A DNA stretch of 42,026 nucleotides from 66-474 sp051961995 (GTDB lineage Bacteria > Pseudomonadota > Gammaproteobacteria > Xanthomonadales > Rhodanobacteraceae): contig JBQCCR010000035.1 in the NCBI GenBank assembly GCA_051961995.1, positions 1-42,026 on the forward strand, read 5' to 3'. This document shows positions 1 to 6,590 of this stretch, piece by piece. The notes under the pieces are model-generated. The model searched no databases. It was not told the DNA's origin and saw nothing but the letters and a program-made list of their open reading frames with translations. The position numbers and the translations under genes were made by a program. The stretch's first letter is position 1. The number at the start of each line of letters is the position of its first letter.

Positions 1-729
1 GTGCCGCAGCAGGTGCGGATAGACGCGCTTCCACACGCCTTGCTCTTTTGCGCGGCGCTTCAGGCGCTCGCGTACGCCCGCAGCAGTCAATGGCTTGCCA
101 TGGCGACCGCGCACCAGCGGATCATCGGCTTGCGGCGAATCCTGTTCGCGCAACGTATTCAACGCGGCGAGTGCGCGCGAGCCGACCGGCACGATGCGGG
201 TCTTCGAGCCCTTGCCGGTGACGCGCATCAGACCTTCATGTAGGTCCAGGTCGCGCCAGCGCACACTGGTCAATTCGGAAACGCGCAAACCGCTGGAATA
301 CAGCAGCTCCAGCAACGCGCGGTCGCGCACCGCTTCCGGCTCGTCGCCTTCGATCTCCACCAATGCGCCGACTTCATCGGCGTCCAGCACCTGCGGCAGC
401 TTGCGGCGCACTTTCGGCGAGCGCACGCCTTGCGCGGGGTTCACGCCCACCTCGCCGCGCCGGGCGAGATATTTGAAGAAGCTGCGGAACGCGGAAAGCT
501 TGGCGCGCAAGGTGGCCGGATTCAGACCTCGCCGATGTTCTGAGGCGATCAGCGCCTGCACCTGCTCGCCGCGCAGGTCGCGCCAGCAGGTCAGCGACTG
601 CGCGTGCATGTACGCATGCAGTGATTCCAGTTCCTGCGCGTACTTGTGCAGGGTGGTCGCCGCGTAGCGCCGCTCGTCCTTGAGATAGTCCAGAAACGCA
701 GCGATCGCATCGGCGAGCGGGTCGGCCAT
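1..729 (-). CDS. xerC: Tyrosine recombinase XerC, C-terminus cut by window edge
   Basis: Site-specific tyrosine recombinase that, with XerD, resolves chromosome dimers at dif. The 243 visible residues start at ATG 729 and run off the left edge. An N-terminal SAM-like core-binding domain (about residues 5-90) is followed by the catalytic domain. The first catalytic Arg is R149 in SSGLRVSEL, the Lys is K173 in TGKGSKTR, and the HxxR motif begins at H239 (HLLRH) exactly at the edge. The last His/Trp and the nucleophilic Tyr would lie outside; full-length XerC is about 300 residues. Only 2 nt separate its ATG from the stop of the DUF484 gene, so the two are probably translated together. The order lptM-dapF-DUF484-xerC is the usual gammaproteobacterial one. 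Confidence 0.95.
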   Translation of the reverse strand, partial: MADPLADAIAAFLDYLKDERRYAATTLHKYAQELESLHAYMHAQSLTCWRDLRGEQVQALIASEHRRGLNPATLRAKLSAFRSFFKYLARRGEVGVNPAQGVRSPKVRRKLPQVLDADEVGALVEIEGDEPEAVRDRALLELLYSSGLRVSELTSVRWRDLDLHEGLMRVTGKGSKTRIVPVGSRALAALNTLREQDSPQADDPLVRGRHGKPLTAAGVRERLKRRAKEQGVWKRVYPHLLRH

Positions 730-731
730 CG

Positions 732-1409
732 TCAATCGAATCGTTGTAACGCTGCCGCGAGTGTCTGCGCGATCAATTTCAGGAAGATGGTGCCGATGCC
801 TGGATGGAAGCGGTTGATGTCGTGGCTGCCGATCGCGAGCAGGCCCAGGTCGCCGATCTTCAACAGCGCGCACGATTCCACGCGCTCGGCGCGCTCGCCG
901 AACAGGCGGTCGAGCTTGTCCTGCGCCAGCCGGCCGCACAACGGTTCGTGGCGCGAGAGGAATTCGGAAAATTCCGGCAGCGAGGCACTGCCTTCCGGTG
1001 CCGCCAGCAACCACTCCGCGCGGGGCAGCTCGACGGGGTCGCGGAACAGCGCCAGACACACCAGGTCGGTATGGAAATCCTCGTTCAGTGCCGCGACGAA
1101 GCTGCGGCAGGTCTCTTCCAGGCTGTTGGCGCGCAGCAGCCCGACAGTCAGCGAATGCACGCGCACCATCAGTTGTTCGTTGTCGCTGGCGATCGCGATC
1201 AGGTCGGCGAGCCGCTCGTTCAATTCCTGGTTGCGTGCGCGCAGCGCTTCAAGCTGATAAGCGGTGAGCGAAGCGGCCGGGCCGTGTTCGCGCGGGACCA
1301 CCAGCTCCTGCGCAAGATCCGGGAAATCCTTGAGGAACTTCGGATGGCGGCGCAGGTAGTCGGCGACGTCCATCGCCTCCAGTCCGGCTTTCAGGGTAAG
1401 TTCGGGCAT
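732..1409 (-). CDS. DUF484 family protein
   Basis: A 225-residue cytosolic protein of the DUF484 family (E. coli YigA-type), found between dapF and xerC in many gammaproteobacteria. Its biochemical role is not established. The N-terminus (MPELTLKAGLEAMDVADYL) carries the family's short helical segment with RRHPKFLKDFPDL. A predicted coiled coil follows (about residues 45-75, LEALRARNQELNERLADL), then a GAF-like C-terminal half ending in a conserved GDLGLLAIGSHDINRFHPG stretch. The open frame extends 22 codons upstream, but ATG 1409 matches where family members begin. It sits immediately upstream of xerC and downstream of dapF, with a 151-nt gap to dapF. Confidence 0.9.
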   Translation of the reverse strand: MPELTLKAGLEAMDVADYLRRHPKFLKDFPDLAQELVVPREHGPAASLTAYQLEALRARNQELNERLADLIAIASDNEQLMVRVHSLTVGLLRANSLEETCRSFVAALNEDFHTDLVCLALFRDPVELPRAEWLLAAPEGSASLPEFSEFLSRHEPLCGRLAQDKLDRLFGERAERVESCALLKIGDLGLLAIGSHDINRFHPGIGTIFLKLIAQTLAAALQRFD

Positions 1410-1560
1410 GACGGATTCCTGCGCGAGTTGCGCGGAGTGTGCGCATTCGCAGGCGCGAGTGCAATGCCCCTGCAATCCGTTCGTGGTGACATTGCGACAA
1501 GCTCAGCTGCGCGTATCGAACCACGGATCGTTCGCCCTTCGACATCCCGGCACGACGGCT

Positions 1561-2391
1561 TCACGCAAGCCAGTCACCCTCGAAGACAAACGCCGCCGGA
1601 CCGGTCATCCAGACGTTGTGACCCGCGCCGCGCCATTCGATGTCGAGCGCGCCGCCGGGCAATTCCACACGCACCTTGTCGTCCACGCGTCCGCGCGCGC
1701 GCAGCACCGCGACTGCGGCACACGCGCCGGTTCCGCAAGCTTGCGTCCAGCCTGCACCACGTTCGTGCACGCGCAGGCGGATGGCATCGCGCGACAGCAC
1801 CTGCGCGAAACCGGCATTCACCCCGCGCGGAAAGCGCGAATGGGTCGTGATCGCCGGTCCCAGCGCGTGCAGCCGCTCGACATCGGTGTTCTCCACTTCG
1901 ACCACTGCATGCGGATTGCCCATTGAAGCGGCACCGATCTTGACGCAGCGGCCTTCGACATCCAGCGCGTAGGTGTCGGCTTGCACGGGCGCATCGAACG
2001 GGATGTGCGCCGGCTCGAACTCGGGCGCACCCATGTCCACCGCGACGCGGCCGTCTTCCAGCAGTTTCACCTCGACCGCGCCGGCCGGGCCTTGCAGGCG
2101 CGCTTCGCTTCCGCGCAATGCGCCATCGCGGCGCAGCCACGCTGCGATGCAGCGCACGCCGTTGCCGCACTGCTGCGCGAAGGAGCCGTCGGCATTCCGG
2201 ATCGAATAGGCGAAATCGCAATCGGGGTCGCGCGCGGGTTCGATCACGAGCAATTGATCGAAGCCGATGCCGGTGCGGCGATCGGCGATTGCGCGCACCT
2301 GTTCATCGTCCAGGTTCAACGAAGCAGCGCGCGCATCCAGCACGACGCAGTCGTTGCCGAGCCCGTGCATCTTGGTGAAGCGCAGCGACAT
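1561..2391 (-). CDS. dapF: Diaminopimelate epimerase
   Basis: Interconverts LL- and meso-diaminopimelate for lysine and peptidoglycan synthesis; cytosolic. It has 276 residues, normal for the family. The two catalytic cysteines of this PLP-independent epimerase are visible: C75 in QQCGNGVRC and C219 in QACGTGACA. The N-terminal MHGLGNDCVVLD and the middle MGNPHAVV motif are also typical. The frame is open 53 codons further upstream, but ATG 2391 (MSLRFTKMHG) is the family start; the extension would run through the lptM gene. It lies 16 nt downstream of lptM, so the two are likely co-transcribed. Confidence 0.97.
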   Translation of the reverse strand: MSLRFTKMHGLGNDCVVLDARAASLNLDDEQVRAIADRRTGIGFDQLLVIEPARDPDCDFAYSIRNADGSFAQQCGNGVRCIAAWLRRDGALRGSEARLQGPAGAVEVKLLEDGRVAVDMGAPEFEPAHIPFDAPVQADTYALDVEGRCVKIGAASMGNPHAVVEVENTDVERLHALGPAITTHSRFPRGVNAGFAQVLSRDAIRLRVHERGAGWTQACGTGACAAVAVLRARGRVDDKVRVELPGGALDIEWRGAGHNVWMTGPAAFVFEGDWLA

Positions 2392-2407
2392 GGCGCGCGG
2401 CGCGCGC

Positions 2408-2584
2408 TCAACCGATGCCGCCATCATCCGGCAGCGGCGTGGGGAGGGTGGGTGCGGGCGGCGGCGGCGCCGAGTGCCCGGAAGCCGGTGCGTTGTTCGG
2501 CCGCACCAGCGGACCTTTCTGGCCGCAGCCGGCGAGCGCGGTGAGGGCAAGGACGAGCGCGATCGAAATGGTCAGGCGGCGCAT
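2408..2584 (-). CDS. lptM: LPS-assembly lipoprotein LptM (YifL-type)
   Basis: A 58-residue lipoprotein. A short lipoprotein signal (MRRLTISIALVLALTALAGC) ends in the lipobox LAGC, so mature C20 would be lipidated. It is followed by the diagnostic GQKGPL motif and a proline-rich low-complexity tail. In E. coli, LptM/YifL promotes LptD maturation at the outer membrane; that role is inferred here from the motif and from the conserved position immediately upstream of dapF. ATG 2584 was preferred over an upstream in-frame ATG because only this start gives a signal peptide. Confidence 0.9.
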   Translation of the reverse strand: MRRLTISIALVLALTALAGCGQKGPLVRPNNAPASGHSAPPPPAPTLPTPLPDDGGIG

Positions 2585-2613
2585 GGAAAGGCTCCGTGGA
2601 TAGACGCAGTATA

Positions 2614-2636
2614 CGTAGGCCGGGTCGTGGCCCGCC
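2614..2636. repeat. REP-like palindrome in the lptM upstream region
   Basis: A short GC palindrome (CGGG ... CCCG arms) sits between the lptM start and the rimI-like stop. Its beginning, GTAGGCCGGGT, resembles GTAGGGCGGGT at 5888, suggesting a small dispersed family of intergenic repeats. Two partial copies in the window is thin support. Confidence 0.4.
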
Positions 2637-2659
2637 AATGCCTGATGTGTTGTCTTGAT

Positions 2660-3109
2660 TTACCCGAGCGGCTTTTCGTACCGCCACGCATCCATGCCGT
2701 TCTCGTAGAATCCCGGCACGCGGGTGACGCGCCGTAAACCGTGTTTCTCGTACAGTGCCATCGCCGATGCGTTGTCGGTGCGAACTTCCAGTTTCATCGC
2801 CGCGCAACCGCGCCTGCGGACCTCGCGCTCGGCGGCTTGCAGCAGGGCCGCGCCCAGGCCCTGCCCGCGCGCGGCATGCGCGATCGCGATCGAATACAGG
2901 CGAGCCGCCTTGGCGCCGCGACGGAAGAACAACATCGCAGCGCCGAGCACCTGCCCGTGTTGTTCCGCCACCAGCACCTCTGCGCTGGTACTGGCAATGT
3001 GCCGGCGGAATTGCACGCGGCTGACGCGGTCGTGATCGAAGTTGGCATTCTCGAGCGCGACCAGTGCGTCGAGGTCGCGGGGCTTGGCGCGGCGGATGCG
3101 GGCGGGCAT
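2660..3109 (-). CDS. GNAT N-acetyltransferase, RimI-like
   Basis: A 149-residue single-domain GNAT enzyme. The acetyl-CoA-binding motif A is at residues 81-86 (RGQGLG), preceded by the beta strand LYSIAIAHAA; motif B follows with LEVRTDNASAMALYEKHGL and YENGMDAW. RimI acetylates the N-terminal alanine of ribosomal protein S18, but this copy is not next to tsaB or other usual rimI neighbours. It is divergent from a RimK-family ligase (194-nt gap). GNAT plus RimK-like ATP-grasp pairs occur in several bacteria and may act on one small peptide or protein target, so an alternative substrate is quite possible. The family is certain, the substrate is not. Confidence 0.85.
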   Translation of the reverse strand: MPARIRRAKPRDLDALVALENANFDHDRVSRVQFRRHIASTSAEVLVAEQHGQVLGAAMLFFRRGAKAARLYSIAIAHAARGQGLGAALLQAAEREVRRRGCAAMKLEVRTDNASAMALYEKHGLRRVTRVPGFYENGMDAWRYEKPLG

Positions 3110-3139
3110 ACCGCGCAGCCTAGGGTGAGGGAGCGACTT

Positions 3140-3169
3140 GCCGCAAGTTCACCGGGCAGCGGCCTTTTT
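3140..3169 (+). terminator. Weak intrinsic-terminator-like hairpin in the RimK leader
   Basis: GCCGC (3140-3144) pairs with GCGGC (3159-3163) around a 14-nt loop, followed by CTTTTT. It reads on the plus strand, 135 nt before the RimK-like start, with no plus-strand gene upstream. The stem is only five pairs, so it is weaker than the hairpin just downstream. Confidence 0.45.
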
Positions 3170-3172
3170 GAG

Positions 3173-3307
3173 ATGTGCGGACAGGAGGTCCGCTTTTTTG
3201 ATCTTCGCGTTCATGGACGAGCGCAGGAACTAGTGCCAGACTTGGCCGCCGGCACCAGCCGGTCGCCTATATCAGAACGACACACGAAAAGCGGAAACAC
3301 GGAATGA
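3173..3307 (+). other. Possible 44-codon leader ORF ending in an ATGA overlap with the RimK gene
   Basis: An ATG at 3173 opens a 44-codon frame whose TGA (3305-3307) overlaps the ATG of the RimK-like gene at 3304. It runs through the strong hairpin at 3177-3193. There is no clear Shine-Dalgarno and no recognisable family. It may be a translated leader or chance. Confidence 0.25.
3177..3199 (+). terminator. Strong intrinsic terminator inside the RimK 5' leader
   Basis: Perfect six-pair GC stem GCGGAC (3177-3182) / GTCCGC (3188-3193) with loop AGGAG, followed directly by six T. It is a textbook rho-independent terminator on the plus strand. No plus-strand gene precedes it, because everything to the left is minus-strand. 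It therefore either attenuates the downstream RimK-like gene or ends a short leader or small RNA. Confidence 0.75.
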
Positions 3308-4785
3308 GCCGGCTGGTGATCGTGGTGGAGAAGGCCTCGGACTGGGGCTCGTACTATCCGTCCGACAACGTGGTCAGCGCGATGGATTATCTGCGCGAGC
3401 CGGTCGGTGGCGACGAGCGCACCCACGTCATCAATCTCTGCCGCGGCTACAAGTACCTCGGCACCGGCCATTACGTATCGCTGCTGGGCGAGGCGCGCGG
3501 GCACCGCGTGATCCCGTCGGTGCGCACCATCAACGACCTGCGCCGGCGCTCGCTGTACGGCCTGGACGTCGAGGACCTGAACCAGAAGCTGGCGAACTTC
3601 CTTCCCGCCGGTGGCCGCGACACCACCGACCTGGGCATCCTGGTCTACTTCGGCGAGACCTCCTATCCGGCGCTGCAGGACCTGGCGCGGCAGGTGTTCG
3701 AGATGTATCCCTGCCCGCTGCTGCGGATCGAGTTCGAGCGCGATCGCGTTTGGCAGATCAGCGCGATCAAGCCGATCAGCCTGCATACGCTGGACGATGC
3801 ACAGGAAGACGCCTTCGCGCACACGCTGGATGTCTTTACCAAGCGCCTGTGGCGCAAGCCGCGCGCACGCAAGCAGTTCCGCTACGACCTCGCCATGCTG
3901 GTGGACCCGGCGGAAACCATGCCGCCGTCCAATCCGCGCGCGCTGAAAAGCTTCATCGCCGCCGGCAAGGAACTCGGCATCGAGGTGGACCCGATCGGCA
4001 AGAACGATTACACGCGGCTGGCCGAATACGACGGCCTGTTCATCCGCGAAACCACCGCGCCGGACAACCACACGTACCGCTTCGCGCACAAGGCCGAGCG
4101 CGAAGGCATCGTGGTGATCGACGACCCGACTTCAATTCTTCGCTGCACCAACAAGATCTACCTGCACGACCTGCTGCGCTCCAAGAAGATCGGCGTACCG
4201 CGCTCGGAAATCCTCTACCGCGATGATGCGAAGCAGTTGAAGTCGCTGCCGGAGAAGATCAGCTTCCCGCTGGTACTCAAGATTCCGGACGGCTCTTTTT
4301 CGCGCGGCGTGGTGAAGGTGGAGGACGTGCCGGAACTGGAGCGCGCGGCCGCGCAACTGTTCCAGAGCACGGCGCTGCTGATCGCGCAGGAATTCCTCTA
4401 CACCGAATACGACTGGCGTGTCGGCGTGCTCAACCACGAAGCGTTGTATGCCTGCCGCTATTACATGTCGCGTGGCCACTGGCAGATCTACAACCACGCC
4501 GCGCGCGGCGCGGCGCGCTCCGGCGGATTCGACACGCTCGCGGTGAAGGATGCGCCACCGGAAGTGGTGAAGCTGGCACTGCGCGCGACATCGCCGATCG
4601 GCGGCGGCCTGTACGGCGTGGACATCAAGCAGACCCGCGACCGGCTGGTGGTGATCGAAGTCAACGACAATCCCTCGATCGATGCCGGGGTCGAGGATGG
4701 ACAGCTGGGCCACGAACTCTATCGCCGCATCATGCAGGAATTCCTGCGCCGGATGGAACGCAAGCGTATCGGCGCGGGTGGTTGA
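3304..4785 (+). CDS. RimK-family ATP-grasp ligase with N-terminal RLAN-type domain
   Basis: A 493-residue ATP-grasp carboxylate-amine ligase. RimK adds glutamate residues to the C-terminus of ribosomal protein S6, but that enzyme is about 300 residues. The extra N-terminal part (about 1-190, MSRLVIVVEKASDWGSYYPSD) corresponds to the domain seen in longer RimK-family proteins. The C-terminal ATP-grasp fold shows FPLVLKIPDGSFSRGVVKV (ATP-binding Lys and glycine loop), QEFLYTEYDWRVGVLN and the metal-binding VIEVNDNPSID. It is divergent from a GNAT gene, and a shared substrate is plausible. The upstream leader contains two terminator-like hairpins. The ribosome site is weak (GGAA just before the ATG). 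The natural acceptor is unknown. Confidence 0.85.
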   Translation: MSRLVIVVEKASDWGSYYPSDNVVSAMDYLREPVGGDERTHVINLCRGYKYLGTGHYVSLLGEARGHRVIPSVRTINDLRRRSLYGLDVEDLNQKLANFLPAGGRDTTDLGILVYFGETSYPALQDLARQVFEMYPCPLLRIEFERDRVWQISAIKPISLHTLDDAQEDAFAHTLDVFTKRLWRKPRARKQFRYDLAMLVDPAETMPPSNPRALKSFIAAGKELGIEVDPIGKNDYTRLAEYDGLFIRETTAPDNHTYRFAHKAEREGIVVIDDPTSILRCTNKIYLHDLLRSKKIGVPRSEILYRDDAKQLKSLPEKISFPLVLKIPDGSFSRGVVKVEDVPELERAAAQLFQSTALLIAQEFLYTEYDWRVGVLNHEALYACRYYMSRGHWQIYNHAARGAARSGGFDTLAVKDAPPEVVKLALRATSPIGGGLYGVDIKQTRDRLVVIEVNDNPSIDAGVEDGQLGHELYRRIMQEFLRRMERKRIGAGG

Positions 4786-4982
4786 TTCGCGCGGAGCAGC
4801 AGTCGGGTCGCCAGAACCGCGGCAGGTGCCGCGAGCAGCCAGAACGCCAGCGACCAGCCATAGTGCGGATTGTGCAGCGGCAATGGAGTCAGGCCGAACA
4901 GCACGATGCCCGCGGCGAGCCAGGCGGCAGCGGTGAGGGTCAGGGCATCGGGTTCGCGGTGCGGATCGGGCAGGGTTTGCAT
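4719..4982 (-). CDS. Small two-helix membrane protein, unknown function
   Basis: An 87-residue protein starting at ATG 4982 with an excellent Shine-Dalgarno (GAGGAG, about 7 nt upstream). Two hydrophobic segments are visible: about 17-35 (LTAAAWLAAGIVLFGLTPL) and about 43-63 (WSLAFWLLAAPAAVLATRLLL). A basic C-terminal tail (IRLRSIRRR) follows and should be cytosolic. Its last 67 nt overlap the 3' end of the convergent RimK-like gene in antisense. It diverges from aroE, with 69 nt between the two starts. I do not recognise the family; the membrane topology and ribosome site are what make it believable. Confidence 0.65.
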   Translation of the reverse strand: MQTLPDPHREPDALTLTAAAWLAAGIVLFGLTPLPLHNPHYGWSLAFWLLAAPAAVLATRLLLRANQPPAPIRLRSIRRRNSCMMRR

Positions 4983-5051
4983 GGCACACTCCTCGACGGG
5001 TGTGCGCACCATGCGCGCCGGGCATCTCACTGGTTGCGACAAGAGGTCTTC

Positions 5052-5864
5052 ATGCAGCGCTTCGCCGTCCTTGGCCATCCCATTGCGCATTCGCTGTCGC
5101 CGCGCCTGCACGCGCTGTTCGCGGCGCAGTTCGGGATCGAACTCGAATACGTCGCCACCGACGCGCCGCCGGAGCGCTTCGCCGAAATCGCACACGCATT
5201 CTTCGTGCAAGGCGGCCGCGGTGCCAATGTCACCTTGCCCGACAAGCGGCCGGCGTTCGAACTGGCCGATGCGCACACCCACGCTGCGCAACGCGCAGGC
5301 GTGGCGAACGTGCTGACGCGGCGAGCCGACGGCGCGCTCGAAGCGCACAACACCGACGGCGCCGGGTTGATCCGCGACCTGCACGAACGCCATCGCATTG
5401 AATTGGACGCGTGCCGCGTGCTGCTGCTGGGCGCGGGCGGCGCCGCGCAGGCGGTCGCGTGGGCGCTGCTGGATGCGGGCGTGCACGAACTGATCCTCGC
5501 CAATCGCACGCTGGAACGTGCACACGCACTCGCCGACACGTTGGCGCAACCCGCGCGCGTTTCCGAATGGAGCGCGCTGGAGCGGTGCGGTGCGTTCGAT
5601 CTGATCCTGAATGCAACCTCCGCCGGGGTGCTCGGTGCCGCGATGCAGTTGCCGTTGTCACTGGTTTCGCGCGGCACCCGCGCTTACGACCTCGCCTACG
5701 GCAGGGCCGCGCAGCCGTTCATGACCTGGGCGGGCGATGCCGGCGCGGCGCAAGTCTTCGACGGCCTGGGCATGCTGGTGGAAACCGCGGCCGATTCGTT
5801 CGAGCACTGGCACGGCGTGCGGCCGGACACGGATGAAGCCTTGCGCTCGTTGCGAACGGCGTAG
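5052..5864 (+). CDS. aroE: Shikimate dehydrogenase
   Basis: NADPH-dependent reduction of 3-dehydroshikimate to shikimate in aromatic amino acid synthesis. It has 270 residues, usual for AroE. Catalytic K65 (NVTLPDKRPAF) and D102 (HNTDGAGL) fall at the same numbers as in E. coli AroE. The substrate-binding SLSPRLH is near the N-terminus and the NADP loop GAGGAAQA begins at residue 127. ATG 5052 has AAGAGG 5 nt upstream; the frame is open far upstream, but those residues do not match the family. The stop is embedded in a GC palindrome (5864-5879), and the convergent carbonic-anhydrase-like gene reads 207 nt into this gene in antisense. Confidence 0.97.
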   Translation: MQRFAVLGHPIAHSLSPRLHALFAAQFGIELEYVATDAPPERFAEIAHAFFVQGGRGANVTLPDKRPAFELADAHTHAAQRAGVANVLTRRADGALEAHNTDGAGLIRDLHERHRIELDACRVLLLGAGGAAQAVAWALLDAGVHELILANRTLERAHALADTLAQPARVSEWSALERCGAFDLILNATSAGVLGAAMQLPLSLVSRGTRAYDLAYGRAAQPFMTWAGDAGAAQVFDGLGMLVETAADSFEHWHGVRPDTDEALRSLRTA

Positions 5865-6443
5865 CGGGTCTTGACCCGCCTCGCGTAGGGCGGGTGCAGA
5901 CCGGCCCTGCAGGGCTGCGAGATAACGATCCTTCAACCGCACGTAATGCGCGGCCGAGTAGTGCAGTTGTTCGATTTCGCGATCGCTCAACTTGCGCACG
6001 CAGCGCGCCGGGTTGCCCAGCCACAGCTCGCCTTCGCCGACGACCTTGCCGGGCGCGACCAGCGCACCGGCGCCGACCATCGCGTGCTTGCGCACGATGG
6101 CGCCATCCAGGATGGTGGAATGCATGCCGATCAGGCATGTGTCCTCGATCGTGCAGGCGTGCACCACTGCCGCGTGGCCGATGGTGACGTCCGCGCCGAC
6201 GAGGCAGGGGAACCCGCCCGGCGAATACGGGCCGTCGTGGGTGACGTGCAGGATCGCGCCGTCCTGCACATTGGTGCGCGCGCCGATGCGGATGCGCTCG
6301 ACATCGCCACGCGCCACCGCGCCGGGCCACAGCGACACGTCGTCGCCGAGTTCGACGTCGCCGATCAGGCTCGCGGCCGGATCCAAGTACACGCGCGCGC
6401 CGAGTCGGGGATGGATGTTCTGGTAGGGACGGATATTGGACAT
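5658..6443 (-). CDS. Gamma-carbonic-anhydrase-like hexapeptide protein with a read-through tail
   Basis: Left-handed beta-helix (hexapeptide repeat) protein of the YrdA/gamma-carbonic anhydrase family. The three zinc-ligand histidines H66, H90 and H95 are present (ILHVTH, TIGHAAVVH). The family is about 175-185 residues, and the canonical end (YVRLKDRYLAALQ) falls near residue 179. Here the frame stays open for about 82 more residues, first through a GC repeat (5864-5905) and then antisense through the last 207 nt of aroE. The tail is basic and shows no domain. It looks like a lost stop codon rather than a functional extension, though a sequencing error cannot be excluded. Carbonic anhydrase activity in this subfamily is not always demonstrable. 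Confidence 0.85.
   Translation of the reverse strand: MSNIRPYQNIHPRLGARVYLDPAASLIGDVELGDDVSLWPGAVARGDVERIRIGARTNVQDGAILHVTHDGPYSPGGFPCLVGADVTIGHAAVVHACTIEDTCLIGMHSTILDGAIVRKHAMVGAGALVAPGKVVGEGELWLGNPARCVRKLSDREIEQLHYSAAHYVRLKDRYLAALQGRSAPALREAGQDPLRRSQRAQGFIRVRPHAVPVLERIGRGFHQHAQAVEDLRRAGIARPGHERLRGPAVGEVVSAGAARNQ
5864..5920. repeat. REP-like GC palindromes at the aroE 3' end
   Basis: A perfect seven-pair palindrome GCGGGTC-TT-GACCCGC (5864-5879) overlaps the aroE stop. It is followed by a second block, GTAGGGCGGGTGCAGACC, and a palindromic GGCCCTGCAGGGC. The layout is typical of intergenic REP elements in this group. The block coincides with the point where the convergent hexapeptide protein loses homology to its family. 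Confidence 0.5.
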
Positions 6444-6533
6444 TGTTCCATTCTAGAGGCTCACTCCCCCGGCTCGCCTCCGGACAGGGCATTCCGGGCA
6501 GGCTCCGGGATATGTAAGGACAAACTTTCATTG

Positions 6534-6575
6534 TCGAACCGTTCGTGCTTGGATACCTCGGCACGAATGGTTCGA
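6534..6575. promoter_or_regulatory. Large inverted repeat upstream of the aldehyde dehydrogenase
   Basis: Arms of 15 nt (6534-6548 and 6561-6575) pair with one mismatch around a 12-nt spacer. Each arm is itself nearly palindromic around CGAAC-n-GTTCG. It ends 15 nt before the chosen start, ATG 6591. It reads like an operator for a dimeric (TetR-type or similar) repressor, but no regulator gene is adjacent. Confidence 0.5.
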
Positions 6576-6590
6576 ACGGGCTTTGGCGTG

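Noticed and set aside
4132..5025. 297-residue minus-strand ORF across the RimK-like gene
   Set aside because: Antisense shadow with Ala/Arg/His-rich composition; the sense frame has full ATP-grasp motifs.
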